Below are positions 28,402 through 38,113 of a stretch of DNA of 64,000 nucleotides, in pieces. The position numbers were made by a program, and so were the translations under genes. Position 1 is the first letter of the stretch; the number at the start of each line of letters is the position of its first letter. Where the stretch lies: assembly GCA_023473795.1 (NCBI GenBank), contig JAMCYS010000086.1, positions 1 to 64,000 on the forward strand, read 5' to 3'. Under the pieces are notes generated by a model. It was not told where the DNA came from. It did no database searches and worked only from the letters and a program-made list of their open reading frames with translations. The DNA is from Chloroflexota bacterium. Lineage in GTDB: Bacteria; Chloroflexota; UBA6077; FW602-bin22; JAMCYS01.

Positions 28402-28679
28402 ACACCCTCCAACTAGGCGAGCGGCGCAGCTACCCACCACGAACCCGCGCGGGCGCCGCGACCTCGCTCAATTGCGGACATTCCGGGCACAAACCGGTAC
28501 GATTATACCACGCTGGCGAAGCGGCGTGAAGCGCAGGCGCCAGCCGTCTCGCCGACTAGCAAGCCTTACGCCCAGTCGAGTAGTCTGCCAACGCAAATAG
28601 TCTTAGCTGGCTTGCGCCAAGTGAACTAGGCCGCACTTGCGCCGCTCGGCAGGTGCCTCTACAATGAGGTCTAAGCTCA

Positions 28680-29576
28680 ATGAAGGAGGCTAGGAACGTG
28701 TCTACACCGCCGGCAGAGCGCAAGAAGGTCACCATCACCGATATCCAGGCCAAGAAAGAGAAGGGCCGGCTGATTACGATGCTTACGGCCTATGACTATC
28801 CGACCGGCATGCTGGTGGATAGAGCAGGCATTGACATCATTCTGGTCGGCGATTCCCTGGCCATGGTAGTCCTGGGTTACGAGAATACGGTCTCGGTCAC
28901 GATGGACGAGATGCTGCACCACTGCCGAGCCGTGGCCCGCGGGGCCAAGTCATGCCTGTTGGTCGGCGACATGCCCTTTATGTCGTATCAGGTGAGCATC
29001 CCTCAGGCCGTCGAAAACGCGGGCCGCTTCCTGAAGGAAGGCAACATGGACGTCGTCAAGCTGGAGGGCGGCCAGGAGCGCGCCGAAGTGGTGCGGGCGA
29101 TCGTGGACGCGGGCATCCCCGTCCAGGGCCACATCGGGCTTACGCCGCAGACGATCTCCAAGTTGGGCGGCTTCCGCGTGCAGGGCAAGTCGGTAGACGC
29201 CGGTCTCAATCTGCTGGACGACGCCCTGGCTTTGGAGGAGGCGGGCTGCTTCAGCATCGTGCTCGAGGGCATTCCAGATCGCCTGGCGGCACTGATCACC
29301 GAGCGATTGCGCATACCCACCGTGGGCATCGGCGCCGGCAAGGGCTGCGACGGGCAAGTGCTGGTGCTGCACGACATGCTGGGCATGTTCGACCGCTTCA
29401 CCCCCAAGTTCGTCAAAAAGTACGCTGATTTCTTCGGCGCCGGCACCACGGCGATCAGACAGTATATGGACGAGATCTTAGAGGGATCCTTCCCCGGCCC
29501 CGAGCACGTCTACACCATGACCGACGAGGTCTATGCGGCGCTGCGGAGCGCCGTCGCCGAGCGGGAGGCCAAGTGA
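28680..29576 (+). CDS. panB: 3-methyl-2-oxobutanoate hydroxymethyltransferase
   Basis: KKVTITDIQAKKEKGRLITMLTAYDYPTGMLVDRAGIDIILVGDSLAMVVLGYENT. Confidence 0.97.
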   Translation: MKEARNVSTPPAERKKVTITDIQAKKEKGRLITMLTAYDYPTGMLVDRAGIDIILVGDSLAMVVLGYENTVSVTMDEMLHHCRAVARGAKSCLLVGDMPFMSYQVSIPQAVENAGRFLKEGNMDVVKLEGGQERAEVVRAIVDAGIPVQGHIGLTPQTISKLGGFRVQGKSVDAGLNLLDDALALEEAGCFSIVLEGIPDRLAALITERLRIPTVGIGAGKGCDGQVLVLHDMLGMFDRFTPKFVKKYADFFGAGTTAIRQYMDEILEGSFPGPEHVYTMTDEVYAALRSAVAEREAK

Positions 29577-30499
29577 TGCGAATTGCCGTCGTCGGCGCGG
29601 GGGCAATGGGCTGCCTCTTCGGCGGCAAGCTCGCCCGCGCGGCCGAGGTCTGGCTCTACGACCCCTGGCGAGAACACGTGGAAGCCATCCGCCGGGACGG
29701 GTTGCGCATCGTCGAGCCGACCGGCGAGAACACCGTCTTCCTGCCGGCGACGACCGACCCCGCGGAGATAGGGCAGGTGGACCTGGGAATCATCTTCGTC
29801 AAGTCCCACCAAACAGAGTGGGCGGCGAGCATCGCGCGCGGCCTTCTCAAACCCAACGGGCTCGCGCTGACCCTGCAGAACGGGCTGGGTAACGGCGAGG
29901 TGATCGCCCGCGTACTCGGACCGGAGCGCGCCTGGCAGGGGGTCACCTCACACGGGGCAACCCTGCTCGGCCCAGGCCGCGTGCGACACGCCGGTACGGG
30001 CCCCACGCATCTCGAACTCAGGGAAGACATCGCCGAGCAGGCAGAGGAAGTGGCCAGGACCTTCCAGCAGGCGGAACTGGAGACTCACCTTTCCTCGGAC
30101 CTGGACAGCCTCATCTGGGGCAAGCTGGTCATCAACGTCGGCATCAACGCTCTCACGGCGATTCTGCGGGTGCCGAATGGCACGCTGGCGGAGGTGCCGG
30201 CCGGCAAAGCGCTGATGGACGCCGCGATCGCCGAAGCCGTAGCGGTCTGCACCGCCAAGGGCATCAAACTGCCCTACGAAGACGCCGCGAAGCGCTGTGC
30301 TGAGGTAGCCATCGCGACCGGCGCCAACCGATCCTCCATGCTCCAGGACGTCTTGCGTGCCAACCGCACCGAGGTGGACGTGATCAACGGCGCCGTCGTG
30401 CGGGAGGCCGCCAAACTGGGTTTGCGGGTGCCCGTCAATGAGGTCCTCACCGGCCTCTTGAAAGCTGTCGAAGCCACGTACTCCATCCGCATACAATAA
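29573..30499 (+). CDS. panE: 2-dehydropantoate 2-reductase
   Basis: MRIAVVGAGAMGCLFGGKLARAAEVWLYD...LTLQNGLGNGEVIA...KLVINVGINALTAI; 4-nt overlap with panB. Confidence 0.93.
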   Translation: MMRIAVVGAGAMGCLFGGKLARAAEVWLYDPWREHVEAIRRDGLRIVEPTGENTVFLPATTDPAEIGQVDLGIIFVKSHQTEWAASIARGLLKPNGLALTLQNGLGNGEVIARVLGPERAWQGVTSHGATLLGPGRVRHAGTGPTHLELREDIAEQAEEVARTFQQAELETHLSSDLDSLIWGKLVINVGINALTAILRVPNGTLAEVPAGKALMDAAIAEAVAVCTAKGIKLPYEDAAKRCAEVAIATGANRSSMLQDVLRANRTEVDVINGAVVREAAKLGLRVPVNEVLTGLLKAVEATYSIRIQ

Positions 30500-30805
30500 G
30501 GTATCCGCGGGCAGCACGGCACCGTGGGTGATATCCTCTTCTCGCCGCGCGACGGCCGCATGGGCGGCATCGTGCTGGAGATGATGGGGGGCTTGGGCGG
30601 CCTGGTCGGACAGCGGAAAGCCATCCCAGGCAGCGCCATCGAGGCGGTTGGCCCCGACGCCATCGTCGTCAGCAACAGCGATGACGTAGTGGAGAACGCG
30701 GACCGCCTGAGCCGTGGCGGTCTCGTGTCGTCCAAGTGCATCGAAGGCTACGATGTCATCACCGATCAAGGGCTCACGCCGGACCGTGGCTATTACCTCC
30801 GGGCG
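30500..30805 (+). pseudogene. PRC-barrel domain remnant
   Basis: In-frame after the panE stop: HGTVGDILFSPRDGRMGGIVLEMMGGLGGLVGQRKAIPGSAIEAVGPDAIVVSNSDDVVENA...GYDVITDQG, then runs into convergent coaBC; first strand and second repeat truncated. Confidence 0.55.
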
Positions 30806-32028
30806 CGCCCCTGCTCACGTTCACTAAGAATCTGCCTGGCCACATCCAGCACGCGCATCGCCACGTCGTACTTGGGCAGCAGCGGCAACTCCTCTTCGCC
30901 GCCCTGGTGAACCAGGACCACTTTGTTGGTCTCCGTGCCGAAGCCGCTGCCGGGGGCAGTTATGTCGTTAGCCACGACGAGGTCTACCTTCTTGCCCGCC
31001 AGCTTCAGCCGCGCATTGGCTACCAAGTTCTCGCTTTCGGCGGCGAAGCCCACCAGAACGGGCAAGCCCAACGGACCATAGCGCTCGGCCGCGAGCTTTA
31101 GAATATCGGGGTTCCTTACTAGCCTGAGGACCAACCCCTCTTCCTCGAACTTCTTGAGTTTCTGCGTCGAGACTTCCGCCGCCCGAAAGTCCGCCACCGC
31201 GGCCGCCATCACCAGCAAATCGGCACCGTCGCAAGCAGGCATCACCTGCTCCAGCATCTCGGCGGCACTGCGCGCCAGGACGAATTCCACGCCCCCCGGC
31301 CGAGGCAGCGAACTAAGTCCCGAAATCAGCGTTACGGCAGCGCCCCGGTCGCGAGCTGCCTCGGCGATAGCGTAGCCCATCCGGCCTGAGGAGCGGTTGG
31401 TCAGATAACGCACGGGGTCGATGGGCTCCTGAGTGCCGCCGGCCGTCACCACAACTCGCTTGCCCGCCCAGTCTCTAGTCCTGCCCAGTACTCCCCGCAC
31501 GATGTCGACGATCACTCGCGGCTCCGCCAAGCGTCCCTTGCCCATCTTGCCCTCGGCCAGGCGGCCGTACTCTGGCTCCACGATCGTGAAACCGCGCGCC
31601 CGCAGGCGGCCCAAGTTCTCCTGAGTCACCTGGTTCTCGTACATCAAGTCGTTCATCGCCGGGGCGAGAACGACGGGCGCCCTAGTCGCTAGTACGGTGC
31701 TGCCCAGCATGTCATCGGCCAAGCCGCTGGCGAGCTTGGCGATGGTGTTCGCGGTGGCAGGGGCAATCAACACAACCTCCGCCCTCTCCCCGAGCGAAAC
31801 GTGGCCGATGTGCATCTCCGCCAGCAGGTGGAACATGTCGACGACGACCGGTCGCTTGGTGAGGGACTGGAAGGTGAGGGGCAACACGAATTGCTGGGCC
31901 GCCGCCGTCATGACCACGTCCACGTCGGCTCCCAGTTTCACGAACTGGCTAGCGATTTCGACCGCCTTGTAGGCGGCAATACCGCCGGTGACGCCCAAGA
32001 CGACGCGCCTATCTTGCAGCGGCAGCAC
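30793..32028 (-). CDS. coaBC: Bifunctional phosphopantothenoylcysteine decarboxylase/ligase
   Basis: RRVVLGVTGGIAAYKAVEIASQF...APAMNDLMYEN...VVTAGGTQEPIDPVRYLTNRSSGRMGYAIAEAA. Confidence 0.96.
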   Translation of the reverse strand: MLPLQDRRVVLGVTGGIAAYKAVEIASQFVKLGADVDVVMTAAAQQFVLPLTFQSLTKRPVVVDMFHLLAEMHIGHVSLGERAEVVLIAPATANTIAKLASGLADDMLGSTVLATRAPVVLAPAMNDLMYENQVTQENLGRLRARGFTIVEPEYGRLAEGKMGKGRLAEPRVIVDIVRGVLGRTRDWAGKRVVVTAGGTQEPIDPVRYLTNRSSGRMGYAIAEAARDRGAAVTLISGLSSLPRPGGVEFVLARSAAEMLEQVMPACDGADLLVMAAAVADFRAAEVSTQKLKKFEEEGLVLRLVRNPDILKLAAERYGPLGLPVLVGFAAESENLVANARLKLAGKKVDLVVANDITAPGSGFGTETNKVVLVHQGGEEELPLLPKYDVAMRVLDVARQILSEREQGRARR

Positions 32029-32804
32029 TACTTCTTCCTCCGCGCCGCGTTCAGGTCATAAAGGAGGCGCAGACCCTGCAGGGTGAGATCAGGGTCTACT
32101 CTGTCAACGATGTCCGTACTGCCGGCAAGGAGCTCGCTATAGCCGCCGGTCGCCACCACCTGCCAGCGACCGAATTCCGACCAAAAGCGCCGCACCAGGC
32201 CCTCCACCATCGAGACGAAGCCGAAGAGAATGCCGGCCTGCATCGCCGCCTGAGTGTTGCGGCCAAGGGCGCTGGCAGGCAACTTCAGCGGTATCGGCGG
32301 CAGCTTGGTCGCCTTCTCCACCAAACCTTGCAGCATGGCGTCAGGTCCCGGGGCAATCGCGCCGCCGCGGAATGCACCATCGTCGGAGATCACGTTGATT
32401 ACGGTGGCCGTACCCAGGTGTAGGGTCAGCAGCGGCGCGCCATAGAGACGCAGCCCCGCGTAGGCGCCAGCCAGGCGGTCCGTCCCCACTTGCTCAGGAT
32501 AGTCGGTTAAGTTGGGCATGCCCATGTCGACATCGGGGCCGAGAATGAGGGGCGATAGGCCGAGGTGCCGACGGCAGGCCTCCTCCAGTAGCAGATCCAT
32601 ACGCGGCACGACGCTGCTGATGGCTACCCCGGAAAGGCCAGACAGCGACCCCGGCTGGCGACTGAGAAGGCCGAGCAACAGCAGGCCATACTCATCGCCG
32701 GTTCGTCGCGGGTCGGGAGCGAGGCGCCAGGTTTCGAGGAGGCGTGAGTCATCGAAAAGTCCGACTTTCACATTCAGATTGCCGACGTCAATGGTAAGCA
32801 ACAT
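32028..32804 (-). CDS. coaX: Type III pantothenate kinase
   Basis: MLLTIDVGNLNVKVGLFD...TDRLAGAYAGLRLYG...GTATVINVISDDGAFRGGAIAPG...ATGGYSELLA. Confidence 0.96.
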   Translation of the reverse strand: MLLTIDVGNLNVKVGLFDDSRLLETWRLAPDPRRTGDEYGLLLLGLLSRQPGSLSGLSGVAISSVVPRMDLLLEEACRRHLGLSPLILGPDVDMGMPNLTDYPEQVGTDRLAGAYAGLRLYGAPLLTLHLGTATVINVISDDGAFRGGAIAPGPDAMLQGLVEKATKLPPIPLKLPASALGRNTQAAMQAGILFGFVSMVEGLVRRFWSEFGRWQVVATGGYSELLAGSTDIVDRVDPDLTLQGLRLLYDLNAARRKK

Positions 32805-32830
32805 AGCAGGCTAATTTTAGCACAGGCGGA

Positions 32831-32859
32831 TTTACAGCGCATCGAGCCAGTGCTATACT
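32831..32859 (+). promoter_or_regulatory. Promoter of the rib operon
   Basis: TTTACA (32831-32836), 17-nt spacer, GTGC-TATACT (32854-32859). Confidence 0.7.
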
Positions 32860-32891
32860 ATGGCCGGGTGGCGAAGGCCGCCTAACAACTG

Positions 32892-33022
32892 AACCTTCAG
32901 GGCAAGGTGAGGCGTCTCTGGCGCCAATTCCTGACCGGCGGTACAGCCCGCGAGCCGCTAGGCGGCAGACCCGGGGAAGTTCCGGGGCCGACGGTAGAGT
33001 CCGGATGGAAGAAGGCCAATAG
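32892..33022 (+). promoter_or_regulatory. FMN riboswitch (RFN element)
   Basis: CCTTCAGGGCAAGGTGA...AATTCCTGACCGGCGGTACAGCCCGCGAGCCGC...CCGACGGTAGAGTCCGGATGGAAGAAGG, upstream of ribD. Confidence 0.95.
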
Positions 33023-33092
33023 CTCTTATCTAGGACCGGGTCCGAGGCGCTATGTGGCTTCTGACCCGGTTTACTGTGTCTAGGGACAGACG

Positions 33093-34190
33093 ATGGATTA
33101 CATGGCTCGGGCTCTGGCGCTGGCCCGCCAAGCCTTGGGTAGCACAAGCCCCAACCCGGCGGTGGGAGCGGTCGTGGTCAGAGACGGAGCGGTCGTCGGC
33201 GAGGGGTACACGCAGCCGCCCGGCGGGCCGCACGCCGAGGTCGTCGCCCTGCGGCAAGCGGGCAAACTAGCGCGAGGGGCCACGGTTTACGTCACCCTGG
33301 AGCCCTGCTGCCACTTCGGTCGCACTCCTCCCTGCACGCAGGCTCTGGTTGGCGCGGGCGTGAGAGCGGTTCACGCCGCCACCCTCGACCCCAATCCGCG
33401 GGTCGCCGGTTGCGGCGTCCAGGAACTGAGAGCAGCCGGCCTCACGGTTGTAGTGGGCGAGTATGAGGCGGAGGCTCGCGAGCTCAACGAAGCCTTTCTG
33501 AAACACGTGACTACTGGGCGCCCATTCCTGGCGGTCAAGTTCGCCATGACTCTAGACGGGAAGATCGCCACCACCAACGGCCATTCCCGCTGGGTGACGG
33601 GCCCCGAGGCCCGACACCGCGTGCACGAGTTGCGGAGTACGGCCGACGCTGTGTTGGTGGGCGTGGGCACGGTGCTGGCAGACGACCCCCAGCTGACGGT
33701 GCGCTTGGCAGGCAGCACGGCAGCGCGCCAACCCTGGCGGGTTGTAGCCGACTCGCACTGTTGCATCCCACTCGGTTGCCGCCTGCTCAACGACGAGTAC
33801 GCCGAGCGCACGATAGTCGCCACTACCCCAGCTGCCCCCCCGGCCGCGCTGGCGGCGGTGAGGGCCAAAGGCGCGGAAGCGCTCGTGCTGGCTGCCCGCG
33901 ACGGGCAGGTCGACCTGCCGGGAGTCCTAGAGATGCTGGCCAGCCGCGGTGTCATCAACATCCTCTCGGAAGCCGGGTCGACACTGACGGCGGCGCTCTT
34001 TGCGTTCGGCCTTGTCGACAAAGTGTACGCCTTTGTCGCTCCCAAGGTGGCCGGGGGAGGCCGCGCGCCGACGCCTGTCGGCGGCGAGGGGATTGCCAGC
34101 ATGGATCACGCTCTGCCGCTGCAATGGCGCCGGGTGGAGCGTCTGGGCGACGATTTGCTCCTGGTGGCCTATCCACGGGCGAAGGAGTAG
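33093..34190 (+). CDS. ribD: Bifunctional riboflavin deaminase/reductase
   Basis: MDYMARALALARQALGSTSPNPAVGAVVV...GPHAEVVAL...TLEPCCHFGRTPPCTQALV. Confidence 0.96.
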   Translation: MDYMARALALARQALGSTSPNPAVGAVVVRDGAVVGEGYTQPPGGPHAEVVALRQAGKLARGATVYVTLEPCCHFGRTPPCTQALVGAGVRAVHAATLDPNPRVAGCGVQELRAAGLTVVVGEYEAEARELNEAFLKHVTTGRPFLAVKFAMTLDGKIATTNGHSRWVTGPEARHRVHELRSTADAVLVGVGTVLADDPQLTVRLAGSTAARQPWRVVADSHCCIPLGCRLLNDEYAERTIVATTPAAPPAALAAVRAKGAEALVLAARDGQVDLPGVLEMLASRGVINILSEAGSTLTAALFAFGLVDKVYAFVAPKVAGGGRAPTPVGGEGIASMDHALPLQWRRVERLGDDLLLVAYPRAKE

Positions 34191-34193
34191 TAG

Positions 34194-34844
34194 ATGTTCA
34201 CGGGGATAGTGGAAGAGGTCGGCCGAGTAATCGCCCTGCGAGCCGGTGCCGAGCCCAGGCTCCACCTTGCCGCGGAGACAGTCCTGGAAGGGCTGCGCCT
34301 AGGCGACAGCGTGGCGGTCAATGGCGCCTGCCTCACCATCACGAGCCTAGACAAGGCTGGCTTTGCCGTCGGCCTAATGCCGGAGACTCTGCGCCTGACC
34401 AACCTGGGAGCATTGCGTCCGGGCGATGAGGTGAACCTCGAACGGGCCTTGGCCGCCGGCAGCCGTCTGGGAGGCCACTTCGTGCAGGGGCACGTGGACG
34501 GCGTGGGCCGCGTTCTGGCCATTAGGCGGGAGCAGCAGGCGTTTCTCATCCGCTTTGCCGCACCGCCCGAGGTGCTCCGCTACGTTGTTGCCAAGGGCTT
34601 CATCGCCGTCGATGGTATCAGCTTGACGGTGACTGAATGCGATAACGACTCATTCTCCGTCTCCTTGGTGACTTATACCCAGCAGAACGTAACCCTGGCC
34701 CAGCGGAAGGTGGGCAACAGCGTCAACTTGGAGGCCGATATTCTCGGCAAGTACGTGGAACGGTTCGTACGGCCGCAAAGCGGCGGCTTGACCGCCAACT
34801 TCCTGGCCGAACACGGCTTCACAGGCTTGGGTAGGCCCGAGTAG
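34194..34844 (+). CDS. ribE: Riboflavin synthase alpha chain
   Basis: MFTGIVEEVGRVIAL...VAVNGACLTIT...GGHFVQGHVDGVG. Confidence 0.96.
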   Translation: MFTGIVEEVGRVIALRAGAEPRLHLAAETVLEGLRLGDSVAVNGACLTITSLDKAGFAVGLMPETLRLTNLGALRPGDEVNLERALAAGSRLGGHFVQGHVDGVGRVLAIRREQQAFLIRFAAPPEVLRYVVAKGFIAVDGISLTVTECDNDSFSVSLVTYTQQNVTLAQRKVGNSVNLEADILGKYVERFVRPQSGGLTANFLAEHGFTGLGRPE

Positions 34845-34889
34845 GCCGCCCTGGCCAGCTTTCCAGGGCAAGCGAGAGGTGACAATTCG

Positions 34890-36149
34890 ATGCCATTGAT
34901 TTCCGTAGAGGAAGCCGGCGAGCGCTTTCGCAAGGGTGAACTGGTCATCATCGTCGACGACGAGGACCGTGAAAACGAGGGCGACCTAGCCATTGCCGCC
35001 GAGAAGGTAACGCCGGAGGCGATCAACTTCATGGCGACCCACGGCAGGGGCCTGATTTGCCTCGCCATAGTGGGCGAGCGTCTGGATGAGCTGCAGATAC
35101 CGATGATGGTGCACAACAACACCGCCCGCTTCGGCACGGCCTTCACCGTCTCCATCGAGGCCCGCCGCGGCGTGACCACCGGCATCTCGGCCCACGACCG
35201 CGCCACGACGATCAAGACGGTGCTCGACAAGACCGCCCGACCCGAAGACATCGTCATGCCGGGCCATACGTTCCCCCTGCGCGCCAAGCCGGGCGGCGTG
35301 TTGGTGCGCGCCGGCCAGACCGAGGCCTCCGTCGATCTGGCCCGGCTGGCCGGACTATACCCGGCAGGCGTCATCTGTGAGGTGATGAAAGAGGACGGCA
35401 CCATGGCTCGCTTCCCCGAGCTCGAAGCCCTCGCCGCCCAGTATGGGCTGGGCATCGTCAGCGTCGCCCAGCTGATCGAGTACCGCCGCCGGCACGAGAA
35501 ACTGATCGCCCGAGTCCAGGTGGACGAGGTCGAAGGGGCCGTCGCCAACGGCGCGCGGGCAGTCAGCCGCGTGGCCGACGCCAATCTCCCCACCGACTAC
35601 GGGGATTTCCGCATCGTCGCCTACGAGAATACGCTTAACCACGAGCAGCACGTCGCCTTGGTCTACGGCGACCTCTCGGGGCTGGAGCCGGCGCTGGTAC
35701 GCGTGCACTCGGAGTGCCTTACCGGCGACGTCTTTGGCTCCCGGCGCTGCGACTGCGGCGAGCAGCTGCAGCTGGCCATGCAAATGATCGCCGAGGAGGG
35801 ACGGGGGGTCATTCTCTACATGCGGCAGGAGGGGCGAGGCATCGGCCTGCATAACAAGGTGCGCGCCTACGCTTTGCAGGACCTGGGGCTGGACACGGTC
35901 GAGGCCAACGAGCGACTGGGCTTCCCGCCTGACCTGCGCGACTACGGCATCGGCGCTCAGATACTGGCCGACTTGGGTCTGAAGGACATACGATTGCTCA
36001 CCAACAACCTGCGCAAGGTAGTCGGCCTGCAGGGACACGGGCTGAACGTGGTCGAACGTGTGCCACTGGTCGTGCCGGCCAACCCGCGCAACGAACGCTA
36101 CCTGGCGACCAAACGTGAGAAAATGGGGCACTTACTGGGGGAGGAATGA
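34890..36149 (+). CDS. ribBA: Bifunctional DHBP synthase / GTP cyclohydrolase II
   Basis: [39 protein letters not shown]...[25 protein letters not shown]...[11 protein letters not shown]. Confidence 0.97.
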   Translation: MPLISVEEAGERFRKGELVIIVDDEDRENEGDLAIAAEKVTPEAINFMATHGRGLICLAIVGERLDELQIPMMVHNNTARFGTAFTVSIEARRGVTTGISAHDRATTIKTVLDKTARPEDIVMPGHTFPLRAKPGGVLVRAGQTEASVDLARLAGLYPAGVICEVMKEDGTMARFPELEALAAQYGLGIVSVAQLIEYRRRHEKLIARVQVDEVEGAVANGARAVSRVADANLPTDYGDFRIVAYENTLNHEQHVALVYGDLSGLEPALVRVHSECLTGDVFGSRRCDCGEQLQLAMQMIAEEGRGVILYMRQEGRGIGLHNKVRAYALQDLGLDTVEANERLGFPPDLRDYGIGAQILADLGLKDIRLLTNNLRKVVGLQGHGLNVVERVPLVVPANPRNERYLATKREKMGHLLGEE

Positions 36150-36628
36150 AGATGGTGAAGTACTTCGAGGGCAACCTAATCGGCGAGGGCAAGCGCTTCG
36201 GCATTGTCATGTCACGCTTCAACGACCTGATCGGGCGGCGTCTGCTGGAGGGCGCGCTAGACGGCCTGGCACGACACGGCGTGGCTGAGAACGACGTCGA
36301 GGTGGCGATGGTTCCCGGGGCATTCGAGATCCCGGTTATGGCCAAAGCAATGGCGACAAGCGGCCGCTTCGATGCCATCATCGCCGTGGGTGCCGTCATC
36401 CGTGGCGCTACGCCGCACTTTGATTACGTTGCGGCCGAAGCCTCGAAGGGTATAGCCTCGGTGGCGCTGCAGTCGGGGGTGCCAGTGCTGTTCGGCATCA
36501 TCACCGCCGACACCATCGAGCAGGCGATTGAGCGTGCGGGCACCAAGGCGGGCAACAAGGGCTACGATGCGGCCGTGGCGGCGATCGAAATGGCCAATCT
36601 GGTGGGTCAGGTGCGAGAGGGCAACTAG
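36146..36628 (+). CDS. ribH: 6,7-dimethyl-8-ribityllumazine synthase
   Basis: [29 protein letters not shown]...[15 protein letters not shown]...[22 protein letters not shown]. Confidence 0.97.
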   Translation: MKMVKYFEGNLIGEGKRFGIVMSRFNDLIGRRLLEGALDGLARHGVAENDVEVAMVPGAFEIPVMAKAMATSGRFDAIIAVGAVIRGATPHFDYVAAEASKGIASVALQSGVPVLFGIITADTIEQAIERAGTKAGNKGYDAAVAAIEMANLVGQVREGN

Positions 36629-36852
36629 GGTTCTTCCGAGATGTCGTCCCAGGTGGGCCAGGCCAAGTTGCCTGGCTCAGCCTCCGCGGAAGTCGTAGGG
36701 TCGGCCGGGAGGACCGCTCCGCAGCGCCGACAGACGTAGCGTACGTTGGCCAGACGGTGCCAGTCGTCAGACATGATCCAGAGGTGGCCGGGGCAGGGGG
36801 AGGGTACAGCCTCCTTCACAGAGGCCTTTTTCGATCTTGTTTCCGCCGCCAT
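36625..36852 (-). CDS. Small putative zinc-ribbon-like protein
   Basis: [36 protein letters not shown]...CRRC spacing; 4-nt convergent overlap with ribH. Confidence 0.45.
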   Translation of the reverse strand: MAAETRSKKASVKEAVPSPCPGHLWIMSDDWHRLANVRYVCRRCGAVLPADPTTSAEAEPGNLAWPTWDDISEEP

Positions 36853-36976
36853 CTGCCACCACACCAGCCCGCGCTATTGAATGTCGTTCTATCCTGCCGG
36901 TTGGCGGCAATATACCTACCAGGCGGCCGGCGGTCAATGCCCAATTATGGGGGGGACATTATGGGGAGCAGGGTGA

Positions 36977-37981
36977 ATGCTATACGTGCTCCACGGTGAT
37001 GACGAACTGCGCCGCAGCGAGTGGCTGGCCGAAATTCGCAACACGGTGGCGCTGGACGAGGGCTTGGCCGGGCTCAACACGTCCGTGCTGGACGGGCAGA
37101 AGCTGACCGCTGAAGAACTGGAAGCCGCCTGCGGCACGGCGCCCTTCCTGGCAGACAAGCGACTGGTGATTGTCGAGGGTTTGGTCTCACGCCTGGAGCC
37201 CAAGGGAGAGGCCCGCAAGGGCACTCCTCCCCGAGCCCCCCGCGAAGGCCAGGAGAAGCGCCTGGTGGCCTATTTGAGTCAGATTCCCCCTACCACTGAC
37301 CTGGTGCTAGCCGAAGAGCGGCTCCTGTCTCCCCTCAATGCCTTCGTCGTCGCGGCAGTCGAGGCCGGCGGCAGGCCGGTGGCGCTAAGCTTGCCCCGTC
37401 CCGATTCCCAGGAGTTGCGCCAGTGGCTGGTGACGCGCGCCCGCGTGCACGGGGCGCAACTGCTATCCGAAGCGGTGGAGCAGCTGCTGGCCTTCGGCGG
37501 CAACAACCTGCGGCTGCTCGACGGCGAGCTGGCGAAGCTAGCGGCCTACGCGGACGGCGCGCCAATCGGCGCCGAGGAGGTGCGCCGCTCCGTCAGCTAC
37601 GCCCGCGAGGCCAGCGTTTTCGACATGGTGGATGCGCTCGGTCGGCGTGACACCCGCACGGCGCTGCGCAAGCTGCACGAACTCCTGGCGGAGGGCGAGG
37701 CAGCCGGCTACCTCTTCGCGATGATCGCTCGGCAGATCACTCTCTTGCTGCGCGCCCGCGAACTGCTGGACGGAGGCACACCTCCGGCAAGTCTCGCCGC
37801 CGAACTGGGCGTACACAGGTTCGTCGCCCAAAAGATCGGCGACCAGGCACGCAACTTCTCTGCCGCCCGCCTGCGGGCACTGCACGAGCAGCTGCTGCAG
37901 CTGGACTGGGCTAGCAAGACCGGCAAGGTAGAGCAGGAAGCGGCTTTGGATGTGTTCGTGGCCTCAGTCGGCATGCGCTAG
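36977..37981 (+). CDS. holA: DNA polymerase III delta subunit
   Basis: MLYVLHGDDELRRSEWLAEI...YAREASVFDMVDALGRRDTRTALRKLHELLAEGEAAGYLFAMIARQITLLLRA. Confidence 0.9.
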   Translation: MLYVLHGDDELRRSEWLAEIRNTVALDEGLAGLNTSVLDGQKLTAEELEAACGTAPFLADKRLVIVEGLVSRLEPKGEARKGTPPRAPREGQEKRLVAYLSQIPPTTDLVLAEERLLSPLNAFVVAAVEAGGRPVALSLPRPDSQELRQWLVTRARVHGAQLLSEAVEQLLAFGGNNLRLLDGELAKLAAYADGAPIGAEEVRRSVSYAREASVFDMVDALGRRDTRTALRKLHELLAEGEAAGYLFAMIARQITLLLRARELLDGGTPPASLAAELGVHRFVAQKIGDQARNFSAARLRALHEQLLQLDWASKTGKVEQEAALDVFVASVGMR

Positions 37982-38113
37982 AGGGCCCTCGTAATGATGC
38001 CAGCTGGGCGCCTCATTTACCGCGCCGCAGGGGCCGGCCACTCTACACAGGGCCCCAGATCCCTGTGGGACCCCGGGCTGGCGGCCTGCCGGCGCCGCAT
38101 TCCTACCATGGGG

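Noticed and set aside
30524-30910. Full 128-aa plus-strand ORF as an intact gene
   Set aside because: Its last 35-40 residues are antisense to coaBC and no longer PRC-like; kept only as a truncated remnant
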